Source: an uncultured Acidobacteriota bacterium (GTDB taxonomy: Bacteria; Acidobacteriota; Terriglobia; Terriglobales; CAINCZ01). Taken from it: DNA of 53,843 nt. The position numbers and the translations under genes were made by a program. The notes under the pieces were generated by a model. The model saw only the letters and a program-made list of their open reading frames with translations. It was not told the DNA's origin and ran no database searches. Positions 36,652 through 45,087 of this stretch are shown piece after piece (within the stretch, counting starts at the first letter, position 1; each line of letters starts with the position of its first letter). The DNA lies in the NCBI GenBank assembly GCA_903847195.1, contig CAINCZ010000116.1, positions 1-53,843 of the forward strand, given 5' to 3'.

Positions 36652-38649
36652 GTGACTCGAATCTTCCGTTTATTTGTTCTCCTCCTTTTGGTTGGGGCGG
36701 GCTGTAATCTGCTGTTCGCAAAAGGCGCCAAGGGCATCGGCAACGACGAGTGCCTGGCTTGCCACAACGACAGTACTTTGACCAAGGACGTCGGCGGCAA
36801 GCCGGTCAGCCTGTACGTCAACGAGGAGAAGTTCAAGGCCTCGATGCACGGGGCTATGTTCTCCTGCGTCGACTGCCACAAGGACATCAAGTCCGTTCCG
36901 CACGAGACCACGCCGGCCAAGCTAAGCTGCGGCTCCTGCCACGCGGAGCAGCAGACGAAGTACGAGGCCAGCCTGCATGCCCAGGCCATTCAGGCCGGCA
37001 GCACCAAGGCTGCGACCTGCACCGACTGCCACGGCAGCCCGCACGAACTTCTGGCCGCCGGGGATCCCAAGTCGCGCGTCAGCCACCAGAACATTCCTCA
37101 GACCTGCGGCTCCTGCCACGGAGTAAAGTTTGCGATGGCCGGGAGCGGCCTCAGCAACCAGCAGTTCCTCTCCTATGAGACGAGCGTGCACGGCCGCGCC
37201 GTTGCAGCGGGCAACCAGAAGGCGGCGGTCTGTACCGATTGCCACGGCTCGCACCAGATTCTGGGGGCCGGCAACCAGAAATCTCCCATCTTCAAGTTCA
37301 ACGTTCCCCAGACCTGCGCCACCTGCCACGAGGGCATCAAGACTGAATTCATGGCCAGCATTCACGGCAAGGCCATTGCCCGCGGTAACTGGCAGGCGCC
37401 CGTCTGTACCGACTGCCACGGCATTCACGCCATCCAGCGGCGCAAGGGCCCGGACTCTTCGGTTTCAGGCAACCAGTTGGCCAAGAACACCTGCGCGCGC
37501 TGCCATGAGGGCATGCGGCTGACGCAGGAGTTTGGTATTGCCGGCCGCCGCGCCAGCAGTTATCTCTCCAGCTATCACGGGCTGGCGCGGTCGGGCGGCT
37601 CCGAGATCGCTGCCGACTGCGCCTCCTGCCACGGGATACACAATATCCTGCCGTCTTCCGACCCGCGCTCGATGGTCAGTTCGGCCAATCTGGTTAAGAC
37701 CTGCGGACAGTGCCATCCCGGAGCGACTGAGAACTTCACAAAGGGGAAGGTCCACCTCGATGTGCCGCTATCGGCGGACATCGGCAGCAAGGCCGTGAAC
37801 TGGGTGCGGCGCTTCTACCTGATGATGATCGCCATGACCATCGGCGGCATGCTGCTGCACAATGTCATCGTCTGGCGGCGCAAGGCGATCGATGCGCGCA
37901 AGGCTCATCCGCGCACCGTCGTGCGCATGGACGCGATCCAGCGCTATCAGCATTGGATCCTGCTGGTCAGCTTCTTCGTGCTGGTGCTTACCGGCTTCGC
38001 CCTCAAGTACCCGGATTCCTGGTTTGCCTCGGCCCTGCTCATGCGGGAGCGCCTGCGCGGCATCATTCACCGCGTGGCCGGCGTTTCGCTGATCCTCGTC
38101 AGCCTCTTCCACTTCTGCTACCTGGTCGTCCACCCCGGTGGGCGGAAGATGATGTGGGACATGCTGCCCGGCCCCAGGGACCTCTGGGACGTGGTCAACA
38201 ACATGCGATACTACCTCGGACTTTCCTCCAAGAAGCCGACCTTCGCCCGTTTCAGCTATGGCGAAAAGGCCGAGTACCTGGCGCTCGTCTGGGGCACGAT
38301 TGTGATGGCGATTACCGGCCTCGGATTGTGGTTCAAGGTGCAGGTTGGGCACGTTGCGCCGCGCTGGATTCTGGATGTCTTCACCGCCGTGCACTTCTAT
38401 GAGGCAATTCTGGCCACGCTGGCTATCATTGTCTGGCACTTCTACCAGGTCATCTTCGACCCCGATGTGTATCCGATGAACTGGTCCTGGGTTGACGGCC
38501 GCGTGTCAATCGATCACTACGTGGAAGAGCACGGGGCCGACACGGAAACCATCGCAGGGGCCATTGATGCCGCTGCGGATGCCGAATCGGGCCGTAATGC
38601 TCCCGAAGTCAAGGACGATGGCGGCAAGACCGATTCGCATCACAGCTAA
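36652..38649 (+). CDS. Eleven-haem cytochrome c fused to membrane cytochrome b (CbcL-like)
   Basis: 665 residues. A signal sequence (about 1-25) precedes a periplasmic part with eleven CXXCH motifs (CLACH to CGQCH, about 35-370). The C-terminal part has about five membrane helices (near 385, 435, 475, 545, 585) with histidines suited to b haems (HWILL, IIHRVAG, HFCYLV, HFYEAI, WHFYQV), like formate dehydrogenase gamma/HydC subunits. The layout is that of Geobacter CbcL, an inner-membrane quinol oxidase for low-potential extracellular acceptors, which has nine c haems. GTG 36652 has AGAGG five bases upstream; TTG 36628 is less likely. Confidence 0.9.
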   Translation: MTRIFRLFVLLLLVGAGCNLLFAKGAKGIGNDECLACHNDSTLTKDVGGKPVSLYVNEEKFKASMHGAMFSCVDCHKDIKSVPHETTPAKLSCGSCHAEQQTKYEASLHAQAIQAGSTKAATCTDCHGSPHELLAAGDPKSRVSHQNIPQTCGSCHGVKFAMAGSGLSNQQFLSYETSVHGRAVAAGNQKAAVCTDCHGSHQILGAGNQKSPIFKFNVPQTCATCHEGIKTEFMASIHGKAIARGNWQAPVCTDCHGIHAIQRRKGPDSSVSGNQLAKNTCARCHEGMRLTQEFGIAGRRASSYLSSYHGLARSGGSEIAADCASCHGIHNILPSSDPRSMVSSANLVKTCGQCHPGATENFTKGKVHLDVPLSADIGSKAVNWVRRFYLMMIAMTIGGMLLHNVIVWRRKAIDARKAHPRTVVRMDAIQRYQHWILLVSFFVLVLTGFALKYPDSWFASALLMRERLRGIIHRVAGVSLILVSLFHFCYLVVHPGGRKMMWDMLPGPRDLWDVVNNMRYYLGLSSKKPTFARFSYGEKAEYLALVWGTIVMAITGLGLWFKVQVGHVAPRWILDVFTAVHFYEAILATLAIIVWHFYQVIFDPDVYPMNWSWVDGRVSIDHYVEEHGADTETIAGAIDAAADAESGRNAPEVKDDGGKTDSHHS

Positions 38650-38843
38650 GTTGCCGCCCGTCTCGCCGGCCGTGCCAGCGGGGCGGTTTCCAGGCAGGGC
38701 GCTCCGTCGCTCGCCTGGTTGCCGGTTGGCCCGACTGTCGGTTTGTGTTTTACTTACGCCGGAATGGTAGTCTTATCCGGCCCTGATCGCAGGGGCGCGG
38801 TTTGGTATGTGGGGCGCTCTCATCTCTTCAAGGAGACGTGTGG

Positions 38844-40373
38844 ATGGAAACCAATAAGGAACCCGACGGTTCCGTTCCGCTAGGTGGCGGATCGGGCCGC
38901 AGCAGTGGTTTGTTCCGCAACCCCATCAGCTATATCGGGACCGCGCTGGCGGTCGTTGCATTCGCCAATATCGCATTCCTGTTTGTGGTCGATACGATCT
39001 CTGCGCGGCCCAGCCCTTACATCGGCATCTTCGCCTACATGATCATGCCGGGGTTCCTGGTATTCGGTCTGTTTCTGATCGTTGTGGGCATCTTGCGCGA
39101 ACGCAGCCGCCGCCGCCACCACTTGGTGGACCCCGGAGCGCGCTATCCGCGCATCGATTTCAACAATCCCGTGCACCGCAGCCGGATCTCCTTCATCCTG
39201 GCGTTTGTCGTGGTGTTCATTATGCTGACCGCGGTGGGCAGCTATAAGGCCTACCAGTTCACCGACTCGGTGCAGTTTTGCGGACAGCTCTGCCACACCG
39301 TGATGAATCCGGAGTTCCAGGCGTACTCTCAGTCGCCGCACGCGCGCGTGGCGTGCGTGGACTGCCACGTCGGCGCGGGCGCCGGCTGGTACGTGCGCTC
39401 CAAGCTCTCCGGCGCGCGCCAGGTTTATGCCGCGGCTTTCAACACCTTCCCGCGCCCCATTCCCACCCCGGTTGCGAACTTGCGCCCCGCGCAGGAGACC
39501 TGTGAGCAGTGCCATTGGCCGCGCCGCTTTGTGGGCGATCAGTTGAAGACCATCACCCACTTCGGCACCGATGAAAAGAACACGCCGCGCCAGGTTCGGC
39601 TGGTCATCAAGACCGGCGGCGGCGACCCAAACACCGGCGTGGCCGCAGGCATTCACTGGCACATGAACATCGGCAGCGAAGTCCAGTTCGCGATCACCGA
39701 TCCGCGGTACCAGAAGATCGACTGGATGCAGGTCCGCAATCGCCAGACCGGAGCCACTACGGTCTACAAGGCGCAGGATAGCGACAAGACCGAAGCCCAA
39801 CTGGCGGCCGCTCCCCGGCGCACCATGGACTGCGTCGCCTGCCACAACCGGCCCACGCACATCTACGTGCCGCCGGACCGCTCGGTTGACCAGTCGCTGC
39901 TGGCCGGTCGCCTCGATCCGACCATGCCGTTCATCAAGGCGCAGGCGGTAACTGCCCTTACCGGCGAATACGGCGACACACCCAAGGCGTTGCAGAGCAT
40001 CGAGCGTTCGCTGCGCACTTTCTACGGCGACAAGCCGCAGGTGCAACCTGCCAGGCTCAACACGGCCATCAAGGAAGTCCAGCGCATCTACTCCAGCACC
40101 ATGTTCCCGGAAATGAAAGTGGACTGGCGTACGCACCCGGACAACATCGGACACTTCTATTTCACCGGCTGTTTCCGTTGTCACGACGGGCAGCATGTCA
40201 GTCCCACGGGCAAAGTCCTGTCACAGGATTGCAATGTCTGCCACACCATCCTCGATCAGGAGACCGGCGTGGCCAGGGCCTCGCTGAAAGGCGTGGCATT
40301 TAAGCATCCCGGCGGCGACCTGCCTGAGGGCGTGAAGTGCGCCGACTGTCACTCGGGCGGCAATGGTCCGTAG
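38844..40373 (+). CDS. NapC/NirT-family heptahaem inner-membrane cytochrome (ImcH-like)
   Basis: 509 residues. Three membrane helices (about 30-49, 59-84 and 115-133) precede a periplasmic domain with seven haem-binding motifs. The first is unusual, CX3CH (CGQLCH), followed by CVDCH, CEQCH, CVACH, CFRCH, CNVCH and CADCH. The segment HARVACVDCHVGAG is typical of NapC/NirT quinol oxidases. Three helices plus seven haems is the layout of Geobacter ImcH, needed for high-potential extracellular acceptors. ATG 38844 has AAGGAG upstream. It follows the CbcL-like gene by 194 bases and is probably co-expressed. Confidence 0.88.
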   Translation: METNKEPDGSVPLGGGSGRSSGLFRNPISYIGTALAVVAFANIAFLFVVDTISARPSPYIGIFAYMIMPGFLVFGLFLIVVGILRERSRRRHHLVDPGARYPRIDFNNPVHRSRISFILAFVVVFIMLTAVGSYKAYQFTDSVQFCGQLCHTVMNPEFQAYSQSPHARVACVDCHVGAGAGWYVRSKLSGARQVYAAAFNTFPRPIPTPVANLRPAQETCEQCHWPRRFVGDQLKTITHFGTDEKNTPRQVRLVIKTGGGDPNTGVAAGIHWHMNIGSEVQFAITDPRYQKIDWMQVRNRQTGATTVYKAQDSDKTEAQLAAAPRRTMDCVACHNRPTHIYVPPDRSVDQSLLAGRLDPTMPFIKAQAVTALTGEYGDTPKALQSIERSLRTFYGDKPQVQPARLNTAIKEVQRIYSSTMFPEMKVDWRTHPDNIGHFYFTGCFRCHDGQHVSPTGKVLSQDCNVCHTILDQETGVARASLKGVAFKHPGGDLPEGVKCADCHSGGNGP

Positions 40374-40468
40374 ACTACCGGTGCAGCGCGGGCTGTTCAA
40401 CGTTTGATCGTAAGACCGGCACCCATCTTCGCCGCTTCGGCGAATCCGGGTGCCGGAGTTGCGTGCGG

Positions 40469-40484
40469 TGTGATATATATCACA
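40469..40484. promoter_or_regulatory. Perfect Crp-type palindrome TGTGATATATATCACA
   Basis: A perfect 16-base dyad matching TGTGA-N6-TCACA at all ten positions, centred about 98 bases upstream of the radical SAM/SPASM gene. It is the strongest of six related sites in this part of the window. Confidence 0.75.
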
Positions 40485-40574
40485 ATTGGTAGTGATAAGT
40501 TTTACGGCTGCCCCCATCCGCCTCTTCTATGGTCAAATTAGGGCGCGGGCCCCATTCGCCGCGCAGGAGCTGCA

Positions 40575-41831
40575 ATGAACAGGGATTCTTCAACGGCCGG
40601 AGGCGAGACCTTCCGGCCCCGCCTGGTTTTCTGGGAGGTCACCAAGGGCTGCAACCTGCGCTGCATTCACTGCCGCGCCACCGCGACCGAACTCAGCTCG
40701 CCGCTCGACCTGCCCACCGCCAAGGCCCGCGAGATCATTGAGCAGATTTCCGCTTACGCCAGCCCCATCCTCGTGCTGAGCGGCGGCGAGCCGCTTTATC
40801 GCAAGGACATCTTCGAGTTGGCTGGCTACGCTACCGAGCGCGGCCTGCGTGTCGCGCTGGCGACCAACGGAACGCTGGTGGACAAGGCCGTCGCCCAGAA
40901 GGTCATGGCCGCCGGCATCAAGCGCGTCTCCATTAGCCTCGATGGCGCCGATGCCGAGACGCACGACACCTTCCGCGGAATCCCCGGCGCCTTTGATACG
41001 GCGCTGACTGGTTTTCGCAATCTGCGCGAAGCAGGCATGTCGGTGCAGATCAACACCACCGTCGCCCGGCACAACTCGCATCAGCTTCCTGCGGTGTTGG
41101 AACTGGCCAAGAGCATCGGCGCCGATGCGCTGCACACCTTCCTGCTGGTGCCCGTCGGCTGCGGCGTGGACATTGCCGAAAGCCAGATGGTTCCGCCCGA
41201 TGAGTATGAGCGCATGCTGAACTGGTTCTACGATCGCTCGCTCGAAGGCGGCATTGAACTCAAGGCCACCTGCGCGCCGCACTATTTCCGCGTCTACCGC
41301 CAGCGTCGCGCGCAGGACCGCCGCGACGGCAAGCCCGTGCCCGAAGCTGCCGCTCCGGTCCACGGACGCCCGGGCAAAATCGGTCCGACGGACATGCTCA
41401 TGCCCGCCGCCACCGGCATCGTGATCAACAAGAACGCCGAACTGGCCGGCATGCCGTCGCGTGCCGGTCATCCCGGAGGCCATCCAGGCGGCCAGCCGGG
41501 CAGCGGGCATCCCGCCGGCATGAACGCCATGACCAAGGGGTGCCTGGCCGGAACCGGCGTCTGCTTCATCTCGTTTGAGGGCGGCGTCTATCCCTGCGGA
41601 TACCTGCCGGTCGAGGCGGGCAGCCTCATGCGCCAGGGCTTCAAAGAGATCTGGGAAGATTCACCGGTGTTCGCCGCGCTGCGCGACACGGACAATCTGA
41701 AAGGGAAGTGCGGCTGCTGCGAATTCCGCAACGTCTGCATGGGATGCCGCGCCCGCGCCTATGCCGCGACCGGCGACATGCTGGACGAAGAGCCGTTCTG
41801 CGTCTATCAGCCGGGCACGAAGGCCCACTAG
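40575..41831 (+). CDS. Radical SAM/SPASM protein of haem-biosynthesis type (AhbD/NirJ-like)
   Basis: 418 residues. The radical SAM cluster motif CNLRCIHC (Cys26, 30, 33) is followed by the SAM-binding LSGGEPL. A SPASM region near the C-terminus has GCLAGTGVC...YPCGYLPVEAG and CGCCEFRNVCMGC, ligands for one or two auxiliary 4Fe-4S clusters. This pattern fits AhbC/AhbD (alternative haem b) and NirJ (haem d1) enzymes. A Gly/His/Pro-rich insert near 295-315 is unusual. The setting downstream of four multihaem cytochrome-related genes suggests haem supply. Which reaction it performs cannot be told without siroheme-pathway partners, none of which is in the window. Confidence 0.82.
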   Translation: MNRDSSTAGGETFRPRLVFWEVTKGCNLRCIHCRATATELSSPLDLPTAKAREIIEQISAYASPILVLSGGEPLYRKDIFELAGYATERGLRVALATNGTLVDKAVAQKVMAAGIKRVSISLDGADAETHDTFRGIPGAFDTALTGFRNLREAGMSVQINTTVARHNSHQLPAVLELAKSIGADALHTFLLVPVGCGVDIAESQMVPPDEYERMLNWFYDRSLEGGIELKATCAPHYFRVYRQRRAQDRRDGKPVPEAAAPVHGRPGKIGPTDMLMPAATGIVINKNAELAGMPSRAGHPGGHPGGQPGSGHPAGMNAMTKGCLAGTGVCFISFEGGVYPCGYLPVEAGSLMRQGFKEIWEDSPVFAALRDTDNLKGKCGCCEFRNVCMGCRARAYAATGDMLDEEPFCVYQPGTKAH

Positions 41832-41884
41832 CCGCTCTGGAATTGCCGTCGCCCCAGGTCGCTCGCGCGACGTTGGGGCGTCGG

Positions 41885-41900
41885 CGTGACATAGGTCATT
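41885..41900. promoter_or_regulatory. Crp/Fnr-type palindrome upstream of ywiC-like gene
   Basis: CGTGACATAGGTCATT: the inner arms TGAC/GTCA are perfect with a 4-base centre, and it matches 7 of 10 positions of TGTGA-N6-TCACA. It is centred about 41 bases before the ATG of the ywiC-like gene, so it could overlap the promoter. Confidence 0.45.
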
Positions 41901-41933
41901 TGCCCCGCTCGTCCCACCAGCCAAACTTACAGT

Positions 41934-42794
41934 ATGACTGCCACCGACCGGACCACCGATGCCCTCGAGCGAGCCCGTCAGCTTCGCCTGAAATCGCTGG
42001 TACTTCCCAGTGAGCACGGAGCATGGGGAATTCTGCTGATCCCGCTGCTGAGCGGTGCGGCCGTCGGGCTGTCCCGTCGATGGCATCCTGCTCCTGTGCT
42101 GCTGCTCATGCTGGCAGTGGTAGCCATGTTCTGGCTGCGCACCCCGATTGAGAGTCTCACCGGCTGGGGAGTCATGCGCGCCTCGTCGGCTGCCGAGCGC
42201 CGCTACGTGGCTGCATGGATCGCCCCCATCGCGCTCGTCGCCGCGCTGGCGGCTGCCGGACTGCTGTGGCGGGGGCAGAATCTGCCGCTGCTCCCGCTGG
42301 CTGCGATTGCGGGCGTTTCTTTTCTGGCGCAGGTGGCGGTCCGCCGTCGTGGCAAGCAAGCGCGCATGATCGCGCAGTTGATCGGAGCGCTTGGACTGAC
42401 CTCCACCGCCGCCGCTGCCTGCTACGTCAGCACCGGTCAGTTTGACCGGCTTGCCGTCGCCCTCTGGCTGGCCAATTGGCTCTTCACCGCCGTGCAGATT
42501 CAGTTCGTGCAGCTCCGCATTCACGCCGCTAAACTGAGTGCCCGGGTGGAGCGCATTGCGGCCGGCTTGCGCCTGCTCGCATGCGAGTTGCTGCTCGTCG
42601 TTGTTCTGGCCGCCGCGTGGCTTCAGAGAGCCGTTCCTGCGCTCGTGCTGATCGCCTTTCTCCCGCTCCTGCTGCGCAGCGCTGCCTGGTTCTTCCGCCG
42701 GCCGCAACCGCTGCAACTGCGCCGCCTCGGCTACACCGAGATGGCCCATGCCATCGTCTTTGCTGCGCTGATTTCAATCGGATTTGCGCGTTAA
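41934..42794 (+). CDS. YwiC-like membrane protein
   Basis: 286 residues with about eight to nine membrane helices. The N-terminal LVLPSEHGAWGILLIPLLSG is the family hallmark (HGAW near residue 26). The function of YwiC is unknown. In Bacillus subtilis the gene lies in the fnr/narK anaerobic locus, which agrees with its place here beside anaerobic respiration genes and a Crp/Fnr-type site. No strong ribosome-binding site precedes ATG 41934. Confidence 0.82.
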   Translation: MTATDRTTDALERARQLRLKSLVLPSEHGAWGILLIPLLSGAAVGLSRRWHPAPVLLLMLAVVAMFWLRTPIESLTGWGVMRASSAAERRYVAAWIAPIALVAALAAAGLLWRGQNLPLLPLAAIAGVSFLAQVAVRRRGKQARMIAQLIGALGLTSTAAAACYVSTGQFDRLAVALWLANWLFTAVQIQFVQLRIHAAKLSARVERIAAGLRLLACELLLVVVLAAAWLQRAVPALVLIAFLPLLLRSAAWFFRRPQPLQLRRLGYTEMAHAIVFAALISIGFAR

Positions 42795-42927
42795 CCAGTC
42801 CGGTTCGCCGGCCTGCTCCGCTTTTGACAACCCCGGCGCCGCAGGGTATGGTAACTAGCGTACGGAGGCGAAGAAAAAGCGAACAGTAGCTTCTGCCTGT
42901 TGCCCCTTCCCCCGGCCCGAGGCCATC

Positions 42928-44016
42928 ATGGCGGCACTTCCCCTGTTCGATTCCATCGCCCCAGCCCCAGCCCCCGCGTCCGGCATCGCCCGGCTTGCCG
43001 CCAAGGGCGAGCACTTGCGCGACGGCCACGACGTCGAGTTCTTAACCTTGGCGGCGCGGTCCATTCTCAACCGCTGCACCGCGCCGCAGATGCCCTTTTC
43101 GTGGACCATCAATCCCTATCGCGGCTGCGAATTCGCCTGCAAGTACTGTTACGCGCGCTACACCCACGAGTTCATGGAACTCAACGATCTGGAGTTCGAG
43201 CAGAAGATCTACGTCAAGCAGCACGCCGCCTGGCTGCTGCGCCGCGAGCTCAAGAAGGTCAAGCCGCACGAGGAGATCGCCATCGGTTCGGCAACCGATC
43301 CTTATCAACCTGCCGAGAAGCGCTTTGCGGTGACGCGCGCGCTGCTCGAGGTCTTTGCCGAACAGCAGGGCCTGCAACTTGATATCGTCACCAAGTCCGA
43401 CCTCATCCTGCGCGACCTCGCGCTGCTGCAGCAGATCGCCCGCAACAACCGCCTTTCGCTCAGCATCACCGTGACGACGCTCGATGCGCAACTGGCACGC
43501 ATTCTTGAGCCGCGCGCACCCCGGCCCGATCTGCGTCTGGCCGCCGTGCAGAAACTCGTCGCCGCTGGAATTCCGACCGGGGTGATGATGGCTCCCATTC
43601 TTCCCGGAATCACCGATCGGCCCGAGGGTATGGAAGCCGTGGTTCGCGCCACGGCGGAAGCCGGTGGACGCTCCATCTTTGCCAACGCGCTCTTCCTGCG
43701 CGCCTGTTCGGCGACGATCTTCATGCCGTTTCTCGAGCAGCAGTTCCCGCACCTCGCCGAGCGTTACCGGCAGTGTTATCGGCTGCGCGCCTTTGTCTCC
43801 CGCGAATATCGGCAACATCTTGCCGACCTGATGGTGAGCCTCCGCCGGAAGTATGGATTCACCTCCATCCACGACCGCAAGCCCGCCGGTGGCAGGTCCG
43901 CATCCAAGGCGCGCTCCTCGGAGTCGGGCGGCTGCGGACCCGTGAGCCGGAAAAAACAGTTCAAGGCGCTGGCGAAAACGCCCCTTCTGGAAGATCAGGC
44001 AAGGCTGTTTCTCTGA
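42928..44016 (+). CDS. SplB-like radical SAM protein (PA0069 / Rv2578c type)
   Basis: 362 residues. The cluster motif is CEFACKYCYARYTHEF (CX3CX2C) in the setting INPYRGCEFACKYCYAR, typical of the SplB-like family annotated PA0069 or Rv2578c. The TIM-barrel core continues with AIGSATDPYQPAE and TKSDLILRD. The tail (about 310-362) is basic and low-complexity. Family members have no established function, and a spore photoproduct role is not expected. GAGG lies six bases before ATG 42928. Confidence 0.87.
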   Translation: MAALPLFDSIAPAPAPASGIARLAAKGEHLRDGHDVEFLTLAARSILNRCTAPQMPFSWTINPYRGCEFACKYCYARYTHEFMELNDLEFEQKIYVKQHAAWLLRRELKKVKPHEEIAIGSATDPYQPAEKRFAVTRALLEVFAEQQGLQLDIVTKSDLILRDLALLQQIARNNRLSLSITVTTLDAQLARILEPRAPRPDLRLAAVQKLVAAGIPTGVMMAPILPGITDRPEGMEAVVRATAEAGGRSIFANALFLRACSATIFMPFLEQQFPHLAERYRQCYRLRAFVSREYRQHLADLMVSLRRKYGFTSIHDRKPAGGRSASKARSSESGGCGPVSRKKQFKALAKTPLLEDQARLFL

Positions 44017-44179
44017 ACCGAAAGTAACCCTGGCGAGGAACAGAGGCATAGGAATCTGTCGCCGCTGTGTCGTAAGCTGATGTTTGCAGGGTCCGGGAGC
44101 CTCGTTGCCTGGCTGCGGCGCAAGCCGCTTCGTTGCTGCTTGAGTCTCGCTACTCCGCCAAGCGTAAGGAGCTACTCTT

Positions 44180-45052
44180 CTGTCTGTTCGAAGCAGCCTC
44201 AGCCGGCGCGGTTTTCTCAAACTCGGCGCTGCCGCCGTTGGTGCGGCGGCGCTGGGCTCATGCGGCGTCGGGTTTGCCGCAGCGCACTACTTCGTGGTCG
44301 AGCGGCTCACGCTGCGCCTGCCGCGCTGGCCGCAGTCGTTGGAAGGCTTCCGGATCGCACAGCTCAGCGATCTGCATTTCGGCGACTACCTGCAAGAGCC
44401 GTACTTCAACTCGGTAGTCGACGCCATCAACCGCGAAGGCGTTGACCTGGCTTTTCTGACCGGCGATTACGTCACCTACGATGCTTTTTTCCATAAGACC
44501 CGGGAACGGGCCCGCGCCCTGATGTGGAGGTGCGCCAACGTTCTCGGCAAGCTCCGCACCAGGCGCGGCTGCTATGCCATCCTCGGCAATCATGATCTCG
44601 CGGTCGATCAGCGTGAGGTTATCGGATCGCTCGCGGCCAACAACATTCCCGTGCTGCGCAATCATGCGGTGCCCATCGGGTCCGCCAGTGAGCGCTTCTG
44701 GCTGGCCGGACTGGACGACGCTGGCGATGGGCTTCCCGATTTGCGCAGCACGCTGTGCGGCATTCCGCCGGAAGATTGCGTTGTACTCGGGGTGCACGAG
44801 CCGGACTATGCTGACGAGGTGGTCGGCAACAACGTCTCGTTGCAACTCTCCGGTCACTCGCACGGCGGGCAGATCAGGATTCCCGGCTCCGGCGCTCCCG
44901 TTCTTCCTCATGGCGCGAGGAAGTATCCGATGGGCCACTACCGGATCGGCCCCATGCAGCTTTATACGAACCGAGGCATTGGCGTGATCAACATTCCGGT
45001 GCGCCTCTTCTGCCCGCCGGAGATTACGGTCCTGACTCTCATGCGAGGTTAG
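44180..45052 (+). CDS. Tat-exported metallophosphoesterase with probable CTG start
   Basis: About 290 residues if translation starts at CTG 44180. The calcineurin-like motifs are all present: SDLHFGD, LTGDYV, LGNHD and SGHSHGGQ. The first usual start in frame (GTG 44294) would leave out a clear twin-arginine signal in the same frame: LSRRGFLKLGAAAVGAAALG, matching (S/T)RRxFLK followed by a hydrophobic core. The frame opens after TAA 44165-44167. AAGGAG (44166-44171) lies eight bases before CTG, and no ATG, GTG or TTG exists between them. B. subtilis YkuE is a Tat-dependent member of this family. The substrate is unknown. Confidence 0.8.
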   Translation: MSVRSSLSRRGFLKLGAAAVGAAALGSCGVGFAAAHYFVVERLTLRLPRWPQSLEGFRIAQLSDLHFGDYLQEPYFNSVVDAINREGVDLAFLTGDYVTYDAFFHKTRERARALMWRCANVLGKLRTRRGCYAILGNHDLAVDQREVIGSLAANNIPVLRNHAVPIGSASERFWLAGLDDAGDGLPDLRSTLCGIPPEDCVVLGVHEPDYADEVVGNNVSLQLSGHSHGGQIRIPGSGAPVLPHGARKYPMGHYRIGPMQLYTNRGIGVINIPVRLFCPPEITVLTLMRG

Positions 45053-45087
45053 AGTGCCGAGCAGACCCGCAGCATGCGGCCTCGCGC

